A stretch of DNA of 64,000 nucleotides from Ziziphus jujuba (lineage: Eukaryota; Streptophyta; Magnoliopsida; Rosales; Rhamnaceae). Position 1 is the stretch's first letter, and the number at the start of each line of letters is the position of its first letter. The translations under genes and the position numbers were made by a program. Location: the NCBI RefSeq assembly GCF_031755915.1, contig NC_083379.1, positions 23,250,001-23,314,000 of the forward strand, written 5' to 3'. Positions 11,065-23,249 of the stretch are shown piece after piece. The notes under the pieces were generated by a model. It did no database searches and was not told where the DNA came from. It saw only the letters and a list, made by a program, of their open reading frames with translations.

Positions 11065-12206
11065 TGTTAGTAAATATATTGCAAAAATAAAATAAATCCT
11101 CACCAAATTCACTCCCTCATGTGTTTCACTCAAACAAGATCTCAACAATTGTGTTTGCACACATTGACCCTCTTTTAAGCTCACACACTCTTTCCTTTTT
11201 CCACCTGAAGAATTATCTCAAAGTTATAATTAAAACACACGCAAAACAACAACTAGATCACAAGTATGTTCTAATTAAACTTATAAACGAAACAACAACT
11301 TAAACAAACAAATACACAGAGGAATGAAAATACCTATTTTTGGCTTTCCTAAGCTAAAATAAGGTAAATCAACAAGTAAATTTTTGGAATGAAATAAAAG
11401 TGTCTAGAATATGAATGAACCAATAATTCAAGGATAAAATATAGAGAAAGAAATTCAAACATGACCAAGAATCAATTTTTACAAAAATATAGGATAGTTG
11501 TTGGTTGTTGTTCTTTGTAATTCAAGTTTTTGTATCAAATCCTTTAACTAATTTTACTCCAAATAGTTTTAGCACACAAAAATTCAAATATCCAGCAGCA
11601 AGATTGAATTTCTAGCAACTCCAAATATTGAATAAATAAGCAACAACTCAGCAGCTCCAACAAATTTCCAGCAACAAATTCAACAAAAATTGGACTTCTA
11701 CAAATTTTGTTTTATTTGGCTTTTTTCTCCTTTTTTTTTATTCTCTCGTAGAACTTTAAATACAACTCCAGTAGCAAAAATAAACAATAAAAATTGCAAT
11801 ACCAACACCAAAATTCCAGCAAACCCGAGACCTCACTCCAATAATAACAAATTGCATAATTTTTAGGTTTTTTATGCAACATGCTTTCAAAACTCTCTCT
11901 TTTTTTTTTTTTTGAATATATGAATGCAACTAATTAAGATTAAAACAGCAAGTAAAAATCAACAATAAACCCAATTAATAAGAACAATAATGAAAAAAAC
12001 CAACAAACTATGAAGCAAAAATACAATAAAACAAGGAAACCTAATTTGACTAGAAATAAATTTTATTTTTATTTATTTTTAATTGCAGAATGTGTAGGAG
12101 AATGAAAAAGCCTTAACCTAATGTTAAAATTGCAGAATAACACAAAAACAGATAAAGCAAATAAAGATAGATCAAACCTGAACAAAATCAAAGCTTTGAT
12201 ACTAAA
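11065..12206 (-). other. E1 5' leader with primer binding site
   Basis: About 1.14 kb of AT-rich non-coding sequence between the 5' LTR and gag. The complement of 12193-12204 reads TAGTATCAAAGC, two bases off the initiator tRNA-Met primer binding site TGGTATCAGAGC, and starts 2 bp from the LTR. The rest is A-rich with poly-pyrimidine runs and no ORF of note. Confidence 0.7.
12193..12204 (-). promoter_or_regulatory. Primer binding site (tRNA-iMet type)
   Basis: TAGTATCAAAGC on the minus strand, 2 bp inside the E1 5' LTR end. It matches 10 of 12 positions of the common plant initiator-methionine PBS. Both differences are G-to-A, as expected from decay. Confidence 0.7.
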
Positions 12207-13325
12207 TGATACGAACCTAGGTCAACACGCACCTAACCCATATTATATTAGCCTGGATCTCAATTAAGTTTAGATTTTAATGGATTGACCTCAACCCCTA
12301 ACCAATATGAGATTATAAATATTGGTATAATGAAGACGCCACAATAGGTGATGGATGTCCTATTGATAAGTCAAGTCTAAAACGCTTATTCACTAATGGT
12401 GTTTTAGGTGTTCAAAGAGAACAAAGAGAATTCAATCTGACAAATAATTTTTTGTATAATATTCAAGCTTTTACTCTCATTGAAAAATAACCCTTAAATA
12501 GGTAAAAGTCAAAAAGCAATAAACCCTAAAAATTAAAGCAAAAATCGGCCATGCTTGTTGTTTCCTAATGTGGCAGAATTTTCTCTCTCCTTTCCTAATC
12601 TAATTTTGATTAATTAATTCCTTTATTTTGAATTAGGAATTAATTAATTTACAATGAAAATAATAAAATAATAACTTTTCTAAGTTGATTTTTCTAGCAA
12701 ATAAATAAATAGAAATAAAATAAAAGACTAATTTCCTAAAATAAAAAGTCAAAATCAAATTATGAAACTAAAATACTATCTTTTTGACTAAGTTATGTTT
12801 GACCAATCTTTGACAAATTTAAGCTCCAAATTAGCTTCCATATGCTTTTTAGGATTCCAAATAGGATTATCATTGAGTCCCACATGTTTCCTTACTTGGA
12901 TCAAAGAGAAAATGACAACTCAGCGAAATACAGTAAAGCTGGCCAAACTTCCTCCTATGTGCACCCGACTTTCTTGATTGCCTTTAAAGCTGCCTTGATT
13001 TGATTCCATGACCTCTTAGGGATAGTTATTGAATCCATGAAGTGTTGGAACCATATCTTGATGCTTGGAGTCTAAATTTACACGAAAATAGCTACACGGG
13101 TCCGTATCGGCCTTCACCACTTGAATGCTTAAAACAGATCTTGTATCTTCAGATATTGATAAGTCCCTCTGAGAATTAATTAATCCCTGGATAAAAGCAG
13201 CTAGGTTGTCCATAAATCTCTTAGCTTGAGCCCTAGTGATTGGCTTGGTTGGCCCGGTCTTCATCTACACTGGGTTAGCACCCTAGCAGGTTGTCGGTTG
13301 TGCAGGCACGGGTGGATTCTCATCA
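12207..13325 (-). mobile_element. E1 5' LTR (family A copy e)
   Basis: 1119 bp, from TGATACGAACC (12207) to ATTCTCATCA (13325). It is bordered inside by the primer binding site and outside by the target duplication CTTCT (13326-13330). Confidence 0.88.
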
Positions 13326-13330
13326 CTTCT

Positions 13331-14908
13331 TTTGGAGTTAATGGCTCTAGATTAACCTTTTCCCCTTTAAATTTAAATAAAATGGAATTCTATCTCCCAT
13401 AATGTATGGCATCCTTATCAAATTGTCATGATCTACCCAACAAAATATGACTCGTATGCATAGGAACAACATCACACAATACAACATCCACATATTTATC
13501 AATGCTGAATTTTACTTTGGCTTGTTTATTTACTTTCATCTCACCACTATCATTAAGCCATTGTAATCTATATGGTTTTGGATATTTAATGGTTGCTAAC
13601 CCCAATTTATCGACTACTAAATTACTAATTACATTTACACAATTTCCACTATCAACTATCATACTACAAATGTTACCTTAAATTTCACATCACGTGTGGA
13701 AGATATTCTGTCTTTGAATTTGGTCCTCATATTTGTACACGGTTAGAACGCTCCTCAATGCAGCTCTAGATGCTTTGGCTGTTTTAGATTCATCATGCCT
13801 TTCATCTCCAACTTCATCTTTAACAAATTTGATTTCAGCATCACTTTCTTCACTTTTGGATTCTAACTCACCATTACCTTTTAGCACCATGATTCTTCTT
13901 TTTGAACATTGATTGGCAATGTGTCCTCATCCTTCACACTTAGAACACACAATTTCATGAGTTCTAGAAGGTTTAGGATCATATTTACTTCACTTTTGTG
14001 AGCTTGGACAGATTCAGTTTTGGACTCCCTTTTTGGCTGAGTGGTGCTTTCTTCTCTAAGTTTCAGCTTTTGTCTTGCTTCAAAGGTGGTATTGCGTTGC
14101 CAAACACATGGATTTGATCTCCCACTGTTTGAAACTCCTCCAAGCCATGTACTTGTGCCCCTCCTCTTGAATTGATTCTCAAGTTTGATAGCCACATGCA
14201 ACATCTCTTCCGATTCCACATATTGTTGTAATTCCAATTGATTGGCTATCTCTCGATTCAATCCACCTCGAAACCGTGCCATGGTTACTTTTCTTTCTTC
14301 ATTCATGCTCAATTTCATCATGAGCATCTCTATGTCCTTGTAATAATCCTCCATGAACATACTACCTTATGATAATGAATGGAGTCTTTGATGTACTAAC
14401 CTATGGTAATGAGTTAGTACAAATCGCTTCCTCATGGCTCCTTTCATTTGTCACCAAGTAGTAATCAATTCATCATCTACTCTCCTTCAAGTATTTTTCT
14501 CATTAGTCCATCATTGGAGTGCATAATGTCCAAACTCCATTGCTGGCACTTTTACCTTCTCAGTCTTCGAATAGTTGTGATAGTCGAAGACAATGTTTAT
14601 ACAATCCTCCCACTATAGGTATGCTTCTAGATTACTTTTTCCCATGAAGGTGATATGTTGACCTTAATATTCCCTAGATCATCATCCTCCTCCCTTGCTC
14701 GTCTCCCACTGTTTTTCCTTCCTTGGAAAGCATAGATGTCTTCAAAATCATCCTCTAAATTATCTTCATAATTACCTCCTTCAATATCCTCCCTATGGCG
14801 TCCGCGACCTCCTTGACCTCAACCTTTTCCAATTTTCTATCCATTTTCTAATAGAAGCATCATGTAAAATCCTCATGACTTTAAAATGAAGGGTAAGCCT
14901 ATCTTTTC
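13331..14908 (-). pseudogene. E2 gag-protease remnant with CCHC knuckle
   Basis: Minus-strand gag begins inside the capsid domain. The leader and true gag start are deleted, because the 5' LTR abuts coding-like sequence with no primer binding site. Capsid motifs include MFMEDYYKDIEMLMMKL, MARFRGGLNREIANQL and AIKLENQFKRRG. A CCHC zinc knuckle follows at 13906-13948 (VCSKCEG*GHIANQC, with one Trp codon now a stop). The retropepsin is at 13690-13426 (IVDSGNCVNVIS, YRLQWLND, HILLGRS). The region ends in LEPLTPKE at 13331, exactly where E1 is inserted. Several frameshifts and stops make it non-functional. Confidence 0.82.
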
Positions 14909-16035
14909 TGATACAACCCTAGGTCAACTTACGCCTAAACCCGTATTATATTAGCCTGGATCTCAATTAAGTTCAGATTTAATGGTTAGCTTAACCCCTA
15001 ACCAAACTGTAATTAGAAATCTTGGTATAATGAAGATGCCATAATAGGTTATGGAAGTCATATTGATAAGTCAAAACTAAAACACTCACTCTCTAATGGT
15101 GTTTTAAGTGTTCAAAGAGAACAAAGAGAATTCTATCTCACAATTAATTTTCTGAATAATATTGAATGTGTGTTCTTCCTAAAAAATAAGCCCTTAAATA
15201 GGCTAGAGTCACCAAACAATAAACCCTAAAAATTTAGGTTAAAACCGACCGCCAAAGAGAAAAGGAAACATGTTGGCTGAAATTCACCTACTTTTCTAAA
15301 CTAATTTGGATTAATTAATTCCTTTATTTTGAATTAGGAATTAATCAATTTGCAATGAAAATAATAAGATAATAAATTTCCGAATTTGATTTTTCCAGCA
15401 AATAAATAAATGAAAATAAAATATAAGACTAATTTCCTAAAACAAAAAGTCAAAATCAAATTAGAAAGCTAGTTGACTAGTTTGACTACTAAGTTATCTT
15501 TGCCAATTTTCAGCTTGTTTGAGCTCTAAATCAGCTTCCATTTGCTATGTAGGATGTAAAATATAATTAATAATGATTCCCACACGTTGCCCTTCAATTG
15601 GAATAAGTCAAACTTGCTTGAACAAGAAGAAAAATCAAAGTCAGCGGCTAAACAGCACATTTAAGCCAAATTGAGATGCTATCCGTACAAGTTGATTTTA
15701 GATGCTTCTTATTCTGTATATACATTATTCCATGGTGTCTTAGTGATATCAATCCAAGAAGTGTTGGATCCATTCTTTGCTTCCCGGAGTCCATATTTGC
15801 ACTAAAACAACTATCTGGGTCTGTAATGGCTTGCACGATTTGGATGCTTAAAATAGGCTTTGTATCGTCGGGTATCGAAAAACTCTTTTGAGAATTAATT
15901 ACTCCCTATATAAAATCTGCCAGGTTGTTCTTAAATCTCTTGGCTTAAGCTTTAGTGATCGGCCCTGTTTTCATCCATATCGGGTTAGCACCCCAGCAGG
16001 TTGTCGGTTGTGCAGGCACAGGCAGATTCTCATCG
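14909..16035 (-). mobile_element. E2 5' LTR (family A copy f)
   Basis: 1127 bp, from TGATACAACCCTAGG (14909) to ATTCTCATCG (16035). The terminal A has mutated to G. The right flank TTTTCC is not CTTCT, so this end marks the original right border of E2. Confidence 0.8.
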
Positions 16036-17117
16036 TTTTCCACACTCCTATTTCCCATTCCCCTCTCCTTCTGCATCTAAATACAAAATTCCAAAACATA
16101 ACATAACTGATCTAAAACCCAAAGAGAAAGCAAAGAGAGGTATGCGAGTTTCATACAAATCAAATACTTGCCTTTCAAATCAAATCCTAAGCCTATAACT
16201 TGAGCTACCCTACTTGTAGGATTTTTATTCCATTGTCTAACAAGATTAATTTTTCCTTCAAGACAATTGTTTTTTTTTTTGTAAGTTAAGATAAAGAAGT
16301 CTGGCCCCTTAATTACAAAATAAATAAATAAATAAATAAATAAATAAGATTTCTGATGAGGGACAAACCTTTAAGATGTTGGGCTTCAATTTAAATTTAA
16401 TAGCAACTTGTTTAGAAAGGGTTATTTTGAAAAATGGCCATTCTATAAATTAACAATTGAAAAATAAAAAAAAAATTATTTTTTTAATAAATAGTCATCT
16501 TTGGACAAAAATGCCTTTGGTTAAAACTGAAAACTAACAAATATTTTTTCCTCTTTGCATTTTACCCCCTTTCTCACATGTTTCGTTCATATCTTCCTCG
16601 TTCATATCTTCCTTTTTCCCATAGAATTTCTTCTCCTTTTCTACTATCTTATTCTCTTTCCTTATATTTTTTTCACTTTTAGAGCTAAAAACAAGTAAAG
16701 ATTTTTCTCTTTTTTCTTTCTCTTAAAGCTCAAATTTATGTTAACTGAATTTTTATTTTTTTAAGAAATTTTTATATGAGTATGTATTAAATTAGTTTAT
16801 GAGCTGTTATATTTGAATTTAAAGGTACTTAGGTTACATATGGTGAGAAAATTGTAGGAAAATTTTTGTAGATCTGCAAATTCACCAAACCAATAAAATC
16901 ATAGAGAAATGGACGAAAAAGATGAAGTTTTACAATTTTCTGCAAGTTTGCTAGTTTTCCGCTCTTTTCCACCAATTCCCTATAGGAAAATGATGGATTT
17001 GGCCTAAAAAAGAAGAATTAGTTTTTTTGAGACTCTTAATATATTTGCTTAGTATTATTCATATTTTTATAAATTTATTAATTTAGTTTAACATTATTCA
17101 TTTAATTTTGTAATGAA
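16036..17117. other. Intergenic AT-rich spacer
   Basis: No gene or recognisable element. It contains an (AAAT)n microsatellite at 16317-16347, pyrimidine-rich stretches, and a short direct repeat 'cgttcatatcttcct' near 16585-16612. Confidence 0.5.
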
Positions 17118-19298
17118 ATGGAAGATGAGAATATTGCAACTGTAGTTTTATAAGATGGAATATTAGTGAGAAATGATGGTGGTCTTTAGGAGTATCAAAA
17201 TGGTAAAAATAGAAAGGTTTTTGTCGGTAAAAGTTACACAAAATCAGAGTTAGGGAATGGGATTTTCAATTCTATCAAGATAGACCTAAATGAATATTTG
17301 CTAAAGCTAAAATGGATATATGGACGATGTGTAAAAAAGTTGGATCCTACAGAAATATGCAATAATAAGGATGTGAAATGCTTCTTCAAAAAGTGAGGAA
17401 TGGAGGGATCATGATGATGTGACCTCCATTGTATGTTGAGGTAATTTTCAAAGCTAAAAAAGTATCTAGAAAAGTTTATGAAATAGCCTTTGCATCGGAT
17501 AGTGGGAGTAACCATTTATCTTTTTCTCATCCTCCAATTAGTGTTCGTCTAATACAAGTTTCCAAATTTGAACCTATTGACACTACATTTCATGATATCA
17601 TAGTTCTTGAAACTCATTTTAAAGATCAAGTTGATGTCCGTGGGTCTTGGATATCAATAATATCTGTAAAGGAGTTGATGTTAGAGATGACTCTACTGAG
17701 CGGGTTTTGTAACTAATAAGAGTATAAGTAGTTGCATAATGTTAATAATTATAAGAATTACCATTTAGAAGGGGATGATTTTAGTATTAAGCTAGATGAT
17801 GTTGATTAAAATGATGTAGAATTTGAGCATGAGTTGTGAGATAATAATAATGATATGCATATCGAAATGAAGAATGAAGGAGGATGTTAGGGTTCCTTGT
17901 TCTACAAGCGACCACTTTTCATCGAGCAACAAAATTGGTTCTATGGCAATAGTTTTATCAAAATTGCTAAGTTGCTTGCCTACTATTATGAGTTAGAGTT
18001 ATATAATTCTAGGACTCTGACACGTATCGAAACAAACAACAATAACCATTTTGTATTTTTTCTTTTATGGCGATTGGAGCATGCATTAGGGGATTTATGT
18101 CCCATATAAGACCCATGTTGCCATTAGAGGATTTATGTCCCACATAAGACCCATGTTGGCTGTTAATGCGACTACTTTGAAAGAAAAATACAAAGGACAC
18201 ATGTATAGTGTAGCATCCATGGATGGCAATAAGTAAATATATCCTTTAGCTTTCAACATTGGATATGGAAAGAATGAGCATGCATATATGTGGTTTTTCT
18301 AAAACCTCCAAGATACTATTGGAGAATTCCCAGATTTAGTGTTTGTGAGTGATAGACACCCAGATATTGAAAAGGCAATACACATAGTCTTTTCTAATGC
18401 ATACCATGGCCAATGCATGTACCACATAAGCAAAAATATTAAGGCTAATGGACATCCAAAAGATGATGATATGATAATATAATGTTTCACGCTCGCAACT
18501 AATATATAATTGGTTGAGGATTTTGAATTTTATGTGGGGTAAATTAAGGCAAAATACAGTAGGGCTACGCAGTACATCTGAGCATATGACCTTGTTAGGT
18601 GGGTGCATTCTGTTTCTCCATGTAAAAGGTACACTATCCTAACCACCAAAAGCATGAATGGTATTTTTCTAGATGGTAGAGAGATGCGAATAGTAGCATT
18701 GATTGAGCACATACGGAATTCGTTGCAAAGGTGGTTTTATAAACGACAAAATGTAGGTGCAAAATTGACAAAGCTCATGATTGACCATATGGAAGAGAAA
18801 CTCAAACTCTGCAATTTAGAGTCTATCAGGTTGCTTTAATATGTATGAGTTTGTTGTAGAAGGTGGGAGTTTGAAGGGCACAGTTAACGTCCAATAAAAA
18901 CATGCTCATACAAAGTCATCAATCTTGATCAATATCCTAGTGATCATTATATTGCTGCTTGCAGAGAATTCAAAATTACTCTTTATCGCATATGTTCTAA
19001 TTACGACACTGCGGATGCATATCGTGTAGCAAATGTAGAGTCCATTTACCCTATTTTAGATGAAAAATAGTGGCGTGCTCCAGATGATGTGTTAAGTTAT
19101 ATTGTTCTTCCACCGAGATGGACTCATAGGCGAGCTGGTAGGTTGTGGATACAATGCATACCATCTCAAGGTGAAGATGTTATTGGACGTAGATGTAGCC
19201 GATGTTGTGGTGTTGGACATTATAGGCAGAGATGTATGAATCTATCATATTATGATATACGTGAAAATAGCAGAGCTAATGGAGATGTTTTGCATTAA
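17118..19298 (+). pseudogene. MuDR/MULE transposase pseudogene
   Basis: A degenerate plant MURA-type transposase. Visible in order: an N-terminal segment from ATG 17118 (MEDENIATVVL then stop); a middle region at 17429-17716; the transposase core at 18160-18480 with LKEKYKG, VFVSDRHPDIEKAI and HGQCMYHISKNIK; a following region at 18603-18836; a SWIM-type zinc finger remnant (CSYKVINLDQYPSDHYIAAC) near 18902-18962; and a C-terminal CCHC knuckle (CSRCCGVGHYRQRC) near 19195-19236. Many stops and frameshifts are present. A 38 bp tandem duplication at 18085-18160 shifts the frame just before the core. The position of the first catalytic Asp reads Asn (VNATTLK). It converges with the Ulp1-like gene, as in Kaonashi-type MULEs. 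Confidence 0.85.
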
Positions 19299-19722
19299 CG
19301 ATTTTTATTTTAGTATGTTATATAGTTATGCATTTTAAATTTATATTCTTTTCACAACTATTTTATATAATGGATATATATTCTATTCTATGGTAATAAT
19401 TTATTATGTTGTGATAATGGAATTTTAAAATTTCATATACGATTATGGACAATGAAAGTGTTATGTAACTTCTTTAGGGAAATTACAATGTTAGTCAAAA
19501 ATGATATTTCAATATTTCATAAATACATCCTTGCTACATTCTTTACAAAACAATTACCCCAGGCTTCCCACAAGACCATGAATAGTAAAAACCAACTGTA
19601 TCCACTAAATTAGGATTTCTATGTACTTAAGGTGCCCAAATTTACATATTACAAACTCCACAACGTATTACCAATAATAAAAGCATTTAGCAAATCAACT
19701 ACCTAACTCATATACTAAGTTC
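19299..19722. other. Spacer between convergent MULE genes
   Basis: 424 bp of AT-rich sequence between the transposase stop (19298) and the Ulp1-like stop (19723). No ORF or RNA gene seen. It probably holds the two 3' ends. Confidence 0.5.
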
Positions 19723-22700
19723 CTAATTACAAGCCTCCATAGTATACTTCTTTTTGAAGAAAAACATGTCGTCTTGTGTGAAGTTCAATTTGGCAGGCAA
19801 AACCTCCATGCATTTGAGCATAAAAATCTCACAATCACCACTAAAAAAAGTATTATTAGAACAAAACAAAAACATAATTACAACTATATTCAATAGCTAA
19901 ATTTTATTAACAAACATGTGAATTTTGGACTAATTAGTTTGCTGAGGGCAACTTTCTACCATAGTTCAGGTGAACTCATGAACAGAATTCATAAGATCCA
20001 ATCGTTCCTCATAGAAGCAGGAAAAACGCAATAAGTATGGTAACATGCAACATAATTTCTCAAAATATGCTACCCCCTTGTTTCAATTACCATCCTTATC
20101 TGAATCATATATGGTCATATGTCGCTCCTTCAAATCCATGTGTCCTAAAAGCCAATGCGTGTTTTGCTTATTCTAGGGTATTAATAACTGTCAGGACAAT
20201 ACTTAAAGGTTTAAGAAAATAAATAAATAAACAGTGAACATTAAATAATTTGGACATTTTATTTGTACATGATTTACTCTTTTCTACGGCTTAGGCTCCT
20301 TCATTTGAAGTCCCAATACATGCAATTGCATTTCATCTAGGAACACATATCTAGATGGATCGGCATTGAATTTTTTATAAGATATCTCAATATATCCCTA
20401 CAACAAAATAAATTATCAGTAATTCTTAATACACTAAAATATATACGATGAAACAAAGTATGCACTGTGTCCTTCCTCTCCCCAAAAGGGAAAATTCACT
20501 AGTAAATAACTAAATATACGACAACCATGAAAATTAATCAATTATTCAAAATCTACCATAAATCATCTCGAAACCAGTATAAAAGATATCAGGAAATCGA
20601 TTGGCACGTGCTTGGAATAAGTAAGGCATTCTTTTCATATGTTGCATTGAAATAAAAGTTAATTTCAAATTACAATCATGCAAGTTTAACAACCATGAAA
20701 TTTTAGCAAATTAATAAATAAAAATATAGATCCAAAATATACTTACATCGTAAATTAGCCACTGTTCACTGGTTCTACCTATCAAAAAAATCTTTGCCCA
20801 CACAAAAAGGTCCATGTTCACCTCTGCTGCACAATTAGATATCTTCATATATTGGATAAACTTTTTTGCAAGTTTAGTTGGTATTTGATCTGTATGGGTT
20901 AAAATTCAAAATAGATGATGGTTAAGGTAAGATATACTGCAGTTTTTATGTATGCATCCAACACTATAAGGAATAGGAATAGTAGTTGCATCTTTCCTAT
21001 CATGTCTCCCAATGTCTATCAACTTTTTAGTAGTTGCTACCTTTCTAGCACATCTCCCTACAGAGACACTGTATTGATAATCTCAACACTTTTTCTTGTA
21101 TCACTAAAAACTGATGGACTCGGCTATCTATCACTAGGGGTGGCATTACGTCCCAACTCTTCTTTCTTTCCATATTCTAACCTAACATCACCTTCAACTT
21201 CTGTTTTCATCCTATCTCCCAAACTGACAGTGACATTGCCTCCCAAATCAGCTATCTTATCATCTCCCAAACCAGTAGCGGCATCATCTCCCAAATGTGC
21301 TCTCCTTTTACCTCCTAAACTTAGGGTGTCATAATCTCCCAAATCGCCCAACCCTCCTAAGTGAAAGTTTGAACAATCATTGTATGGCTTTTTGTTATCA
21401 TTGTCCCCTTAAATGAGTCAATAATAAACGAAATCAGTTATAACAATAAATACGGTTAATAGAAAAATATACTTAAACAAAAAGTATGACTTTATTTCAT
21501 TTTTATTATTTAAACAAAACAATCATTATTAAAAGGTTTGATAATAAAAAAAAATTCATACAATTTATAAAAACCTCACCATGGGATGATGGTTGCTACA
21601 GAGTCGGTGTATCACACCATCATCGTCACCAATTCCCATAGCCAAGGATGAAGGATGAAATGCAGATGGTGTAGCTGATCATTATGGTCTGTAGGCATAT
21701 CATTTAGTCGCCTCACTCTTTTCACCTTATCATTTTCCATATTTACATGTTTTTATTTCATACTTTCTTTCACTAGTCTTATGTGAAGCAGCCCCTTTTT
21801 TTTTTGCACCGCCATCTTATGGCGACTTATCTTCGACAAAAGGTGCAGAACCTTATGAACTAGTATCTTAATGTACATCCCAAGTGATTTTGCCAACATA
21901 TGAGAGCTTATCTTCAGTTGCATTCAGTACACCAACCACCAAGTACTATAAAAAGAATACATATATTTTTACATATATATATATATATATGAATAAATAA
22001 ATAAGACAAATCTCCAGCAACCATGTCTATCAATTACTTATAAGGTAAAATTATATATATATATATATATATAAGTATTATCTTCTTACATCATGATGAT
22101 GAAATATAGATGCAACCTTTTCAAATCTTGGTACTTGTAAAATATGCCAGTTGAGAATCCAAGGATCTAAAATATTTGGCATCTTATTTCCAAAGTTTTT
22201 AGTTAATAAAGGAATAGTCTTAAATTCCCAAATCTATCAAACAATAAACAAATAAATAAATAAATAAATATAAATTGTTATCAAACAAACTTTAATTTAT
22301 AGTTTTATAAACTTACCATAAAAGCTAATGGAAACCCACAAATACTATATGTCTTTGACTTGTTAACTAACATAGACTCTCAATGCTCAAAAGTACTTTT
22401 TAGTGATCTGATTGTAGTTATGTAAGATAATATGCCCCATGGATATTTATTGAAGTATTCTAAATCATCCACCTTTTCTAAATGCTTATGTGTCATAGTA
22501 GCCATGCTTTTCTTACCAAGTAGCATTATCTTAAGGAAATAAAATAAAGCCAACTTCAACCTATTGTTGTCGCACTCATCGTCATCTTTATATTTTGTAG
22601 TCATGAAAGCTTCAAGTATCAGTGAGTTTGTAACTTTTTGATTTCTTCCAAAATATTGCACTGATATACGTAGAGTGGTTAACTCACTCTCCTATCGGGT

Positions 22701-22987
22701 TCATGACTAAACTCTAAACATGTAGTTAATACAAACTCTATGCGAGCAAATCTACCATCAAAACTTCCAAAATTAAACACCATTTCATTCTTGTTGTCAC
22801 AAATGCACTGCCTATTTAACGTGTTGTTTATAATGTGGCCAAAGCAACTATCTTTGAATTTCTTTTTTGAGTTGGGGTTAGCTTAAACTTAATATTTAAC
22901 ATAGTTTTCCAAAAGTTTGACCTTCATCCTAGATATCTCCAAGTCCCAAAACCTTCAAATAAATATTGGTTGCTCTTCTGAATCCAT
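19723..22987 (-). pseudogene. Ulp1-like C48 protease with DUF1985, MULE-associated
   Basis: Minus-strand remnant of a transposon-borne SUMO-protease-like gene. It starts at ATG 22987 (MDSEEQPIFI then stop). A DUF1985 domain spans about 22880-22380 (KDSCFGHI, MVFNFGSFDGRFARIEFVLT, LKLALFYFLKIMLLGKK, VDDLEYFNKYPWG). An Asp/Gly-rich repeat linker (LGDD/LGG) lies at 21351-21124. The C48 catalytic domain is at 20175-19723, with the His in THWLLGHMDLKER, the Asp in IYDSD and the Cys in SGDCEIFMLKCMEVL; it ends KKKYTMEACN-stop. The triad is present, but internal stops break the gene. Such genes are known from Kaonashi-type MULEs. The first part is duplicated in the next repeat unit; the C48 domain (left of 20259) is not. 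Confidence 0.8.
21124..21351 (-). repeat. LGD/LGG-repeat coding segment (unit 1)
   Basis: The minus-strand frame has a recurring Leu-Gly-Asp/Gly core every 8-12 residues (LGDYD, LGGKR, LGDDA, LGDDK, LGGNV, LGDRM), matched on + by recurring 'tctcccaaa' blocks. It fits a disordered linker of the Ulp1-like protein. The same segment is at 26468-26695 in unit 2. Confidence 0.5.
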
Positions 22988-23249
22988 GTAGCTAAAAAAA
23001 AATACAATTAATTAATTATAGGATATATTAAATAATTAAACAAATTGAAATGGAAGAAAGCAATTAAATAGGAAAAAAGGAAAATCTAGAAAAATTTCTA
23101 CCAAAGAAATGGTGTTTTGGAAGTTTAGGAAAAAATTCTTGCCATAGGAAATGTTTATCCATCTGTTGTAAATGATTTTCTAATTAGAGGAAATTGATTT
23201 CCAACAGGAGGAAATTGATTTCTGATAGGATTGAATTTCTTTTTCTTTG

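Larger units (their letters stand above)
6675..13325 (-). mobile_element. Ty3/gypsy family A element E1, nested in E2 (TSD CTTCT)
   Basis: Minus-strand element. Its 5' LTR is 12207-13325, leader with primer binding site 11065-12206, gag about 11064-10127, protease 10126-9690, RT/INT remnant 9351-8930, and 3' LTR 8929-6675, which is itself interrupted by an inverted solo LTR. It is flanked by CTTCT at 6670-6674 and 13326-13330. The host sequence on the two sides reads continuously through the same protease-RT linker of E2, so this is an insertion into another copy of the same family. The two LTRs differ at roughly one base in ten by eye at their starts, so the insertion is not recent. Confidence 0.88.
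208..16035 (-). mobile_element. Composite Ty3/gypsy family A element E2, nested and tandemly amplified
   Basis: The outer element reads on the minus strand. Its 5' LTR is 14909-16035, its gag and protease remnant is 13331-14908, and its pol remnant is 5938-6674, with related copies at 4053-4803 and 1179-1884. Its original 3' LTR is probably the left-truncated copy at 208-1178. A second family member (6675-13325) sits inside it. The block contains six family A LTRs in the same orientation, one inverted solo LTR and one unrelated solo LTR. The gag and protease resemble Ty3/gypsy in order and motif. The LTR copies look roughly 5-10% diverged by eye, so this is an old insertion cluster. No TSD can be tested because the left end is lost. 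Confidence 0.8.

Noticed and set aside
17234..17515. 93-codon minus ORF
   Set aside because: Antisense to the N-terminal part of the MULE transposase remnant.
20915..21334. 139-codon + strand ORF present identically in both tandem units (also 26259-26678)
   Set aside because: It lies antisense to the Ulp1-like gene linker and is rich in Ser/Pro/Leu from the complementary LGD repeats. No family resemblance; its conservation follows from the duplication.
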